Part shown: positions 24,701 to 36,700 of the stretch, piece by piece
How the letters are laid out: the number at the start of each line of letters is the position of its first letter
Position numbering within the stretch: position 1 is the first letter of the stretch
Assembly (NCBI RefSeq): GCF_963678635.1
Contig: NC_087070.1
Coordinates: 13,488,539 to 13,552,538 of the forward strand
DNA from: Symsagittifera roscoffensis
Taxonomy: Eukaryota > Xenacoelomorpha > Acoela > Convolutidae
Length of the DNA: 64,000 bases
Direction of reading: 5' to 3'
Notes under the pieces: model-generated
Told to the model about the DNA's origin: nothing
The model's input: only the letters and a program-made list of their open reading frames with translations
The model's database searches: none
Program-made: the position numbers and the translations under genes

Positions 24701-27700
24701 ATTTTGAGTAGGTTTAGATTGCGAGTAGGCCGTGAGTAATGCAGAAATTTTGCAAGCTTCGCAAATGATTTTGCAAAAAAAAATTAAAATTTATGATCCG
24801 CTATAATCAATTACAATGGATTTTAAATGGATTATAATCCATTATAGATGGATTTTAATGGATTGTTTGTTTTACGAAAAAAAAAACGTTCATAATGACA
24901 ATCAAATCGGTTTCGTGGTCTAAATTCGCAACAATAATGGAGTATACTGACAACATTTTAGGCAACAATTTTCCATTATAATCGATTATTATCCATGGAA
25001 CACCGGTGCGGGTAGCGATTAAAAGTTATTTATGCCTCCAGTTATGACTAAGAGCATTTATTCGTAGAACGTTTTAGTTTGATTTTTATTTAAAAAAATA
25101 TTAATTTTCCCGTTTTATTTTAAGACAATGACTTGTTGCTTTTTTGTTTGTGAATTAGATGGGAGTGAGTTTGATGTCGACTCTGATGGTGTTGCCGCCT
25201 GCCCTTCTTGTGGTGGAGTTGTTCAGACGCACCAAGCCCTTCATGTCTGAACAGGAAGAGGAGTTGGATGGTGAGTGAGCAAGTGGAGCTGTTCTTTATA
25301 CTTAATACGCCAATTGGCTGTTAAGAGCTTCAGCCCAAAGCTGCGTCGTCACACGACCGCTAAAGAAAGTGTTTTTTTTCTGGACAAAATAATTTGCGCT
25401 TCCTCATAAATCATTTACTCCATTGATAGACTTTTCAATTCTCACATTTGATTTTCTGTCCTGAAGAATTCAATTTATTGGAGAAGGAAATAAATGATTA
25501 TGGGCTGGAGCTTCTTCGCGGTGATTAGTGTCTCAAATAATGCTCGTAAAAGGTGCTGTGTGATATTACAATGAATACCGTTCAAGTGCAACTTGGACTC
25601 CTATCAGAAACAGTCATTTTACAAGCTTCGTTCGTGTCGAGGAAAACTGGCCCGAACAATATTGTTTTTCAGGCTAGATTAAGATAACCGTCCTGATCCT
25701 GCCAATTGAATTATTTCCGATCTTGCCAAAATGAGTTTACTGTCGTTTTGACATCGAGTTCGAAAATAACCAACAAGAAAATAAGTTTCGATCACTGCGA
25801 GGACCCAAGAACCAATGAGAATGGCAAAAAAAAACTTATTTGAAAAAATTTAAACAAAACCCGTGTACGTTATTTTTGTTTGTTTACCGTACAGTAGTTC
25901 CCTTTATTTTTTTCAAGTTTATTCGCATCAAATACTATGATAATTGCTTAGCTATTGGGTGCCCTTAGTCATTTGTGTTTCGTTAAGTTGATATTTTGAA
26001 GGCTGATGAGATATATTTTGTTAAACTAAAACAATTAAGGAGAATTTAGCATTGTCAGTTTTGGATTTGAAATCAGAAGGATTAACTTTGCGGATTCAAC
26101 CAAAAACAGCGGATTGCACTGTCACATGGTTCTATTGTTCCAACTTTCGGACAAACTAAGATGAGAAGTATGCTCTATGTGTTGGTACTATGGTAGACTG
26201 GTCCCTTCAACTTGACCAGGCTCCTTCAGAGTACATTAGTCTTACGCACTCGAACTTTGCATTAATTAGAAGAACTCCGATCAAAAATGTGTCTCGATGC
26301 CTTTTTGAAATGAGTCCAAGTGAGTTTTTCCCATCTCTGGTGCTAGATACACTCGTTTCAATGGCTTTCTAACATCCATGAAAGAACACCCAGCTTTGAC
26401 TGGAACTTCGCTTCCCATTAAGTGATCACCGGTTGATCCAGCTGCGAACCAATGCAGTGGTCGACCGTTTCGTATTTGTATTGTGGTGTCACTAGAAATG
26501 CATCAATACCATTGCATACCCGCCATTTGTCGTAGGAAATGATCAATCCCTGCCTTACTTATTTTCGAATTTTTGGATGTAGTGTTGCTTGGCTTCTATC
26601 CTCAGTAACAACTGGAAAACTTCTGTTAGTTTGACAGTATATCACAACAGAAAATCATTTCTATTCGTCAAATCTTCCTCCAATTCTCTTTTGAAATCCC
26701 AAAAACAAACCCTGAGTTACAAACCCCTCCTCTGTTTAAAAACTTGTCCATGGAACTTTTTCAAACAGCAGTTGCGAAGTTAACTGCTTCAATGAATTGC
26801 TGTTTGTATAGCCAGCTAGATCAATTCAATGCTCGTTGTCACCGTACTTCATGCGACCATAAATATACAACAAGACTGCTCGTATCAGAGCCAAGCCCTG
26901 AATGTTCCGACTGCCTTTTAAGGTTTATGGAGCCGCAGTAATAACATTTAAAAAATTTAATGAAATAAAAAAAATTGAAAATTTTTTTTTCTAGAATTTG
27001 AAATTTTTTATGAAAATCATCCCCCACACGCCATATAAAGTACAAACAGATAGATTTCGTTCCTTGTAACAAATCAATTATGACAAATAAAATTCGTTCA
27101 ACCAATTTGGAACGATTTATAAGACGAATTAAACCTCCGCTTACGCGTTAATAGCGCGAATTATATCGCGCGTTAATTGTCCCAAATTGGTCAAAATGGC
27201 AAAATTTAAACCCTCATAAGTTTACGAAAAATGATCACAGGTGAAATATCTTTTCAAATTTAAGCTCAGGACAACAATACTTTTTGAATGATATAAAAAA
27301 TTTCCGTCAAAAATGGCTAGTTAAAAATTAAAAAGTCGAAATTTGTCTGAAGAAAAAAAACCCTCCCCGAGCACAAATATTCCGTTACTTTCGTATCGAA
27401 AGTCGGAACAATAAGAATGAAGTTTTGAGTAGACATTTTGTGGTGATATTGGAAAAAATTGTCGCAAACTATGTTTTAGACATCTCCACATTTTTGTCGC
27501 TCCGTTCTTTATTACTTGCAGTTCTCTGAAAAAAGGGGGCATGCTGGTCTACTTTTCCGTATTTCTACCTTTTCTCGTATAAAATTGATGGATTATTCAT
27601 AAAATACAGCAAATTTCCAATTTACTGATGCTCAAAGCTCCATTCAATGAATACGTTACAGAAATTTAAAGAAAAAATTGGCAACATTGCCGAATTGAGT

Positions 27701-30700
27701 TGTGTTTTTTGTTTCGACCATTAAAAACTGTGGAAGAATTTTCTATTCGGGTGTGGTTTAGTTTGTTTTTTTTTCCACGCAAAATCAGGTACCACAATTA
27801 TTCATCGGAATGGTTCGATTGATATACCATACAAAAGTTTCTCCAGTCGTGATTCGAACGACATATAAAAATTTTGGAAACACTTTCTCAATATCGAGAA
27901 AAACCGGTTTGAAATTTTTGATTTTTGGTCTCATTTTGAGCTTTAAAAAAGCAGAACTTGCAGGCAAAAAATAGTCTTTTAAAGCTTAAACTAAGCCATC
28001 AAAATTTAATTGTATCCGATTAAAGTTAAGTTTTTGGAGTTTTTTAGCGCAATTTTGGGGTTTACAACTGAATTTTTTCACGATTTTTTTCGTTTCGTAA
28101 ATTAGTTTTCTACATCAAATTGTGCTTTTTTAATATGACTGTCGAATAAGTGTAAATTTTTTTTTTCGTACTGATCTTTTTATCACACCACGCAGAAAAA
28201 TAAGTAATACTAATTTGAGAAAAAAAGTTAAATGAGCCTGAAGAATCGACCTTGATTCAAAGCTTTCCAAATTAAATGTAGTCAAGCTAATTGGCCGCAT
28301 TATTACCGTACAAGAGTCTATTTTTACTACATGGTATTTAAATAAGTTTTTCCGACCAGTTTTCAAACTGGATTTTCTAGAAGTTAATAAAAATTAAATT
28401 CTCGAGGCAAGAGAAAAACTTGGCTACATTTTTTTTCTAAAACGACTAAGTTTTACTTAAACAATTTAAAAATATAGTATAACTGGGCAATCTCAATCTT
28501 CTCCAATCAACATTCTACTCATCAGCCTAGCGGTATTAGTCACAAAAATGATGGGAATAGTTTTTCTCAAAATGAGGTGGGGTGGGGTGGTTAGAGAAAA
28601 ACTTAAAATTTTGTATATAAGATCAGATCCTGTTGTGAACCCTATGTGTTGTAAATTTCTCGGAAAACTTGGGAAAAAGATGCGAAACAAACCAATTTTA
28701 TTGATAAAATTACCGAATCTGTACAATACTCATACTTGATAAAATTGGTCAAGCAAGTCAAAAGCAACATTTTTTGGTCGACTGAGATAGTGATGGTGAT
28801 AGTATGGGCAAAATAATAATCATCACAATAAATTTGTAGAATCGGTAATTCTACTGTATAACGTACATGGCTTTTTCTTTGAACCTTGAACATGCAAACT
28901 AAGTAGTAGTAGAGCTGATTCGTTGATAGCGTCTGGTAAAGATCGGTAAATAATAGAGTGGTTAAGTTAAGATTGAATTAAACTCGTGTTTAATTAAGTT
29001 CGTGGGATTAATCCCCCTCTTTAGTGAAAATAGTGAATGCAATAGCTCCCGCCAACCCCCCCCCCCCAACTCGGGAACTATAAGGGCGAACGTTATGAAA
29101 TTTAATGGAGTGATACTAGAGATGATTTGACCCGGGCATGCAAAGCGCCGGACCCGCTTGACCCCCTGGGGCCGGGTGATAACGGTTCCCGGAAGTGCAA
29201 ACGGCCCCACCGGAAATCCTTAACTACTGGTCCGATTGAGCTCATTTTATATATGTGGTAGCCCTGGATGAGGGAAGCTTAAGTTTGAAGTTTCGGAACC
29301 TCAAGGTCACCCCGGCCCGATTTATGCCTTAAACAAACAAACCCCCACACGACTCCCGGAGGCTACTCCTCGACCCCCAATGACCCTAGGGAGCTGAAAC
29401 TTGGAGGGATGGTAGATAGTGACATGGTCTATCGTATATTAGGATGATGACCCTACTGGGTGACAATTTGCGTGCATAGGAAATTAGTTAGGCATTTCCT
29501 GGAATTCGATGGAATATCTTGGCTTAATGTATAGTGGTATATTGTTGGATTTAATACGAGTTAGTTAAATAAACATTGGGTTAAATTTTGACTTGGCGAA
29601 TGAACTATTAATAGAAATGCGTCAATGGCACAGAAAAGTAGTCACATATTAATTTGGCAATATGACAGAGGGAATAGGGAATTAATTAACATAAATATTA
29701 GAAATGTACTGGATATTCCATTGGCTTCTGGGGAATGTTTTATTGGCTCAATTGGACCCCAGTTGAGGGAACGGCTTACCCTGAAGGTCGATTAGATTGA
29801 AATTTGAATGGGTTATGTATTGGAATTTTTGGATTGCGATAATTAGGAAATTAAGTTCATTGGGAATTTATCCTAGTCATGGGAGAAAGGAAAAGATGCG
29901 GGATAATTAAATAAAGTCCTTGGGTATTTGGATATGTAAACATAGCTTGAATTAAGTTGAAGTTGCACTTGTTATTTGTTTAGCATAGCTTTGATTGGCA
30001 TTTTGAACTTGGCATTTAAATTAATGTGATCATGCGGGATTTATGAACTGGAACGCTGCGTAGGAGGCATATAGGTAAATGTTAAGACTTATACGGAATG
30101 ACGGATCTCTAACTAAAACTAAGAGTAAATAGACATGAGGCACGGATGTTGCGGAACGGCCTTTAGGCGTCAGAACTATTGGGAGTTAATTGTTAACGAG
30201 TCGTATCTCAGAGTTATTGAGAACGAGTTAAGTTACTCGTCGAAAGTTAAAGTAGATTAGTTAGTGAAGTAAGTTAGGCTATCTAGAGGATAGCGGAATC
30301 GTTGTCGAACGATTGATAACTGATAGAAGTTCTCGAGGAGAACATTAGATATTAGTGAGGCGTTAATTGAACTGCAGGAGGCAGTTGGTTGAATAATAGT
30401 AATCGCGGACCCATTCCTTTGGTTGAATGATTAATTTATATTCCAGCCACTTATATGCTATTCTGTATTTGGATTGATTATTTCTTAATTCATTATTATT
30501 ATTGGAATTGTTGTTGCGATTGACTATTGATTGCGAGCGAGATACAGTCGAAAGAGCACAAACAAGGGGCGAGCAGCATAATACGATACAGAACGGCTAT
30601 CCACCAAATCAACCCTTTTGGGATTGTAAACAGTACTGGGATTTGGTTGCCCCACCGACCCAGTGCTAAAGGGAAACATATTGCGGCGACGCGGAACAGA

Positions 30701-33700
30701 GTGAGAGGTCGGCCTAGAGATATTGTGAATTTCCTCACGTTTACAGTGGCGCTCCTGGGTGGGCGCTATTCTGGATTGTAGTTGCAACGACGATTTGTGC
30801 GAATACGAGAAGAGCGGACGATCGACGAAACAGTTGCGATGGCGATGAACGATCAGGAAAGACAGCTCATGGCGGAGGCTGCGGTGGCTGCGGCGAATGC
30901 TCTTGATCGACAGCAGGGAGTGTTTGGATTTGGAACGATACGACCAGATCGGTTTCCCTCGAGCAGTTATCAGAACTGGCGAGACTGGAGGAAACACTTC
31001 GCCTGGATAGCAGACGCCAATCGATGGGACGATGAGCAGGCGAGGATGGTTTTGCCCACTTGCTTGACGGGCTGGGCATTGGATGAGTTCACCAGTATGC
31101 CAGCTCACTTTCGAGAGGAAGTGGAAGGGTTCGATGAGCCAACTTTAGGCAGAATGCTGGCCGAGCTCGATCAGAGGATGATGCCGTTTCAGACACGATC
31201 GACTGCGAGGGCTGAATTCAAAAGCCTCATTCAGGGCGAAAGGGAGGATCTGAGGGAGTTCTCCCGGCGAGTGCGATCAGTGGGTGAAGTGGCGAATGCA
31301 AATATGCCAGTGCAGATTCGAGACGATATGAATCGCGAGCAGTTCATCGATGGGACATTCGATGCGGATCTACAGGAGTTGCTCCTACGCGAAGATTTCG
31401 ATAGTTTTGGCCAAGCCGTGGCTCGAGCCCAAGCACTAGAGATGGCTAGTAGGACAGCCAGACTGCGTAACCGAAGACGTCCAAATGCTGTTCGGGAAAT
31501 GCACGATAGTCCAGAGATAGAATCCGGAGTTATTGGAGGCGAAGTGCAGGCAGACGGGGCTCAGCACTTGCGGACGGACTTCACGAGATGGCAGAAAAGT
31601 ACAGATCAGCGGTTAGACCAGCTCACTCAGCAGATGCAGATGCAGGGGGCGCGCCAGAATCAGCTGGCGAAACATGTGGAGACGCAAAACTCCAGGCATG
31701 ACGAGCTGTTGACGCAGATGCACTCGCAAAACTCCCAGATACAGAATATGACGACCCAGATGCAGAGCATGACATCTATGATGAGCAAGTTAGTAACTTC
31801 TTTTTCCCCGGCTCCCCAGTACGAGGGCTTGCCCCGAGATGAAGCGGCACCAAAGTCACGGCAGTCATTTGAGACGGGAGGAAACAGTCAGAACAGTGCA
31901 GAAAATGGCGCTGGACGATACGGCTTGAGGACTCCATGGACTCAGGGTGCTTGTTTTAATTGTGGTCAGGTGGGCCACATTGCGAAAGGATGTCCCCAAA
32001 GAAGTGCGAACCATTTAAACTACCAAGGGCCGGGACAGTAGGGGAGTTCGAAGGAGGATTTGTCCCGGCCGAATTCAAGAAACAGCAGGCGGAAAGGCGA
32101 ACGCAAGCTACAGGAACTCAGTCATGCCAGCGTTACGATACGAATGCGATTGATGACGAAGAAAGGCAGAGCGAGAAGATAATGGAGCAGGAACAAGTTC
32201 TATCGATATTGGAACGACTACCCAGGATCAGAGAGAACGACCCAAAGTTGGAGACGAAACAGAATTCGCGAATGCGCATCGAGCGTGTTGGGATTAGTCA
32301 TGATGTGAACGAACCACGCGGGGCAGTCGTCAATGCTCGCATAGGAGGAACCCATGTGGAGGTGCTGCTTGATACCGGAGCCACAACTGACCTCATAAGG
32401 ACAGATGTTGCTCGGAGAATGGTGGAAACACCTACGATGGAACGTTACGCTGGTCGACTGGAGACAGCAGACGGACAAGTGATGGCGGTCGATGGAGTCG
32501 TCACAACTCGCTTCAAGTTGGGCGATATTGATGAAGACATCGAAGCTCTTGTGGTCCCGAAACTGAAAGCGGAGATGGTTCTTGGACTTCGATCGATGAA
32601 AGAGTATCAGTGCTCTTTGATGCTCAGTCGTGGAGAAGACTTCTTGTGGACAGGGACGAGAGAGGGTTCAATGGTGCCAATCCGGCACGTGAATCAACGG
32701 TATTCTCCGGAACGGATGCCCTCTCTGCCACATGATCCGGGCGGGCGGATTAAGGGAAAAGATATTCCGAGAACGGACATGCGGAAGAGGTTGATTGCGA
32801 AGAAAACAGCGGCAGTAGAGTCTCCTGATGAAATCTTAGAAGGATGGCCGACTAGTTATGACGATCACAGTGTAAATGTGGTTCAAGAGAACGAAGCTGA
32901 AGAAGATGAAATGTATGGATGCCCAAAGCCTGTTTCCTTGGATGAGGCATTGGGATTGACTCGTGGCGGAGGCCGATCAGAGAGAGTTGCGGTGGTTCAA
33001 GAGACAAAAATGGGCGATGAGGACGACGGCGATGCGATTCGATGGGAACGAACGAAAGAAGAAATTGCGACGATGCAGAAAGAAGACGAAGCGATTGCGC
33101 AAGTATTCTATTGGGCGGAAACAGCAGACGAGACGAGCGATATGCCTTCTTTGGGACCGAATCTTATTCCGAAGGGACAGGCAATTCAGTACGGACCTGA
33201 GGCACTAGCATACTGGTCGAGATGGGATGAGCTGAGTATTCGAGGTGGAATACTCTACAAGAAATGGTTCCAGAGAGATGGGTCAAAGCCGACACTTTTG
33301 ACGGTTGTTCCAGCAGCGGGACGAAAGGAGATCCTCGGACGGTTTGACTCGATGGAAACTGGGGGAGGACAACTTGCGACCGAGAAGATGTTAGCGAAGA
33401 TACGACGACGATATTGGTGGCCGACGATGAGGACGGATGTCGAAAGAAAAGTCCAGTGGTGCTTAAGCCAGGGTGCACATAATGTCAGCGGGAAGAGAAA
33501 GCGAGCTGCGGTTCAAGCTCCGTTTGATCCCGGAATCAGATTCAACACAGTGGCAGTGGATGTACTTGGTCCAATGACGATGGCAACTCAGACGAAGGCG
33601 AGGCATGTGCTAGTGATGACGGATTTGTTCACAATGTATGCGATAACGGTCCCTCTCGTATCGACAGATGCATCAGACGTGGCTCAAGCAATTGTGGAAC

Positions 33701-36700
33701 ATTGGGTACTGAAGTTTGGAACTCCCAATGCTTTACGTACGGACCAAGGAAAAGTCTTTGGCAGCGAACTGATCAAGACGATGTGTCGGCTCTTGGGAAT
33801 TGACATAACTGCGACTTTACCCTACAAACCTGAAGGCAGAGAACTGACGGGTCGATACAACGACAAGATGGCGAAGGTGATTTCGAAGTATTGTGCAGAG
33901 AACCCAAAGACGTGGGATACGATGTTGCCGTATCTGGGCTTTGTGTATAACACGACGACTCATCGAACGACGGGAGCTACGCCTTTTAGTTTGGTTCACG
34001 GACAGGAATGCCAGTATCCCATTGACCTCTTCTACGCGAAACCCCACGATGAAGTATTGACGAAGGATGGCTTTGCAGAGGAACTGGATGAACTTTTCAG
34101 AGATGCTCATAGCAGTGCGAGAGAACTCGTAGGGACGGATCAACGAAGACAGGAGGATCAGTACTGGAAGAAAGTTCATGGTGAACCCTATACAGCTGGC
34201 GATAAAGTATGGGTGTGGGCGAAGGAAAAGTTCAAGTCGAAGAAGCACTTCGATCCGTGGGAAGGACCTTATGTTGTACTGGCGAGAATGTCGGAAGTGA
34301 ACTACAAAGTTGCGAAGGAATCAACTCCGAGCAAAGTGAAGTTCCTGCATTTCAACAAGCTGAAACGAGTCAAAGAAGAGACGATCCAGCCAGAGGAGGC
34401 CACAGCAAGTAAGCGACCGGCACCCTATCGGTCGGTTAACTTTTTCGATGACCCGGAGATGCGTGATGAAGATGAGTTGTTATGGCAGAACAACCGGGAG
34501 GGTTTTAGTCATGACCCAGGCCCACGAGATGGACCAGTGAGATTGTTGCCTGTGAGGAATCGAGCGGAAGAGCCACCAGTGAATCCACCCGGGCGAAATG
34601 TGCGAAACAGGGTGATGCCCGAACATTTTGCTGACCCACCTCGGATGCGAGAAGTGGCTAGGAGGGAAGAAGATGCGATTGAGACGTACGATGCGACGGA
34701 GCTCGAGGCCAGAAGGGAAGAGGAGCCAGCGAATCTACCAAGTGAGGAGGAAGGCATACCTCCGGGAGATGCGGTGGAAGCTGAACCTGTGATGGATAAT
34801 GGCACTGCAGATGATGGCGGTCGACCAACTCGAGTTAGGAGACAACCTGTGAGGTTTGGAATCGACGATTTTGTGAGTTAAAACTTACCTTAGTTTACTA
34901 AACTCTTTTCTTGATCTCATTATATGGTGCTTATTTAACTTGAGTGCGATTCCACCCGAACTGTTGTGCGGACATTTGATAGTGATTATTATGATTGTGA
35001 AAGGGTTGGATCGTACCAGGAAGAGTAAAATTATTTTCAGTTACGTCCCCTCTTAGGTTAATCATTGTGCTATATCATTGTTTGTTTTATGGGGACTAAC
35101 TGATGGGTCCGCGATCTTTAAGGATATTAATTTAAAGGGTGGAAACTAAATTAAGACGAGAGTACGGCGTAGCGGAGCGAAGCGTTATGTAAGTTAACCT
35201 TAGGCTTTTTACGAGTTACTTTTTCATTATTCGGGAGAATAATAGACTAGAAGGGAAGACTGTAGAATCGGTAATTCTACTGTATAACGTACATGGCTTT
35301 TTCTTTGAACCTTGAACATGCAAACTAAGTAGTAGTAGAGCTGATTCGTTGATAGCGTCTGGTAAAGATCGGTAAATAATAGAGTGGTTAAGTTAAGATT
35401 GAATTAAACTCGTGTTTAATTAAGTTCGTGGGATTAATCCCCCTCTTTAGTGAAAATAGTGAATGCAATAGCTCCCGCCAACCCCCCCCCCCCCAACTCG
35501 GGAACTATAAGGGCGAACGTTATGAAATTTAATGGAGTGATACTAGAGATGATTTGACCCGGGCATGCAAAGCGCCGGACCCGCTTGACCCCCTGGGGCC
35601 GGGTGATAACGGTTCCCGGAAGTGCAAACGGCCCCACCGGAAATCCTTAACTACTGGTCCGATTGAGCTCATTTTTATATATGTGGTAGCCCTGGATGAG
35701 GGAAGCTTAAGTTTGAAGTTTCGGAACCTCAAGGTCACCCCGGCCCGATTTATGCCTTAAACAAACAAACCCCCACACGACTCCCGGAGGCTACTCCTCG
35801 ACCCCCAATGACCCTAGGGAGCTGAAACTTGGAGGGATGGTAGATAGTGACATGGTCTATCGTATATTAGGATGATGACCCTACTGGGTGACAATTTGCG
35901 TGCATAGGAAATTAGTTAGGCATTTCCTGGAATTCGATGGAATATCTTGGCTTAATGTATAGTGGTATATTGTTGGATTTAATACGAGTTAGTTAAATAA
36001 ACATTGGGTTAAATTTTGACTTGGCGAATGAACTATTAATAGAAATGCGTCAATGGCACAGAAAAGTAGTCACATATTAATTTGGCAATATGACAGAGGG
36101 AATAGGGAATTAATTAACATAAATATTAGAAATGTACTGGATATTCCATTGGCTTCTGGGGAATGTTTTATTGGCTCAATTGGACCCCAGTTGAGGGAAC
36201 GGCTTACCCTGAAGGTCGATTAGATTGAAATTTGAATGGGTTATGTATTGGAATTTTTGGATTGCGATAATTAGGAAATTAAGTTCATTGGGAATTTATC
36301 CTAGTCATGGGAGAAAGGAAAAGATGCGGGATAATTAAATAAAGTCCTTGGGTATTTGGATATGTAAACATAGCTTGAATTAAGTTGAAGTTGCACTTGT
36401 TATTTGTTTAGCATAGCTTTGATTGGCATTTTGAACTTGGCATTTAAATTAATGTGATCATGCGGGATTTATGAACTGGAACGCTGCGTAGGAGGCATAT
36501 AGGTAAATGTTAAGACTTATACGGAATGACGGATCTCTAACTAAAACTAAGAGTAAATAGACATAAGGCACGGATGTTGCGGAACGGCCTTTAGGCGTCA
36601 GAACGATTGGGAGTTAATTGTTAACGAGTCGTATCTCAGAGTTATTGAGAACGAGTTAAGTTACTCGTCGAAAGTTAAAGTAGATTAGTTAGTGAAGTAA

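Larger units (their letters stand above)
23366..25158 (+). other. Polycystin introns 18 and 19 (around exon 19)
   Basis: The first holds a fragment of the GTCGGAACATTCTGTGC repeat (23385-23520). The second holds the C/CA/G-run cluster and a group of AATCGATTAT-like palindromes (24800-24990). Nothing else recognised. Confidence 0.6.
25271..28829 (+). other. 5' part of the 23-kb polycystin intron
   Basis: Contains the unidentified remnant at 26200-26545 and the partial repeat 27735-28370. The remainder is AT-rich without genes I can support. Confidence 0.6.

Noticed and set aside
30527..30745. Open frames inside both LTRs (plus and minus)
   Set aside because: Short, identical in both LTRs only because the LTRs are copies, and with no domain or start context.
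30782..30838. Gag start at TTG 30782
   Set aside because: The frame is open there, but the first ATG is 30839 and eukaryotic initiation at TTG is unlikely.
32700..33160. Possible RT hidden between protease and integrase
   Set aside because: Read residue by residue: acidic linker and the standard pre-integrase helix; no LPQG, YxDD or RNase H D-E-D pattern.
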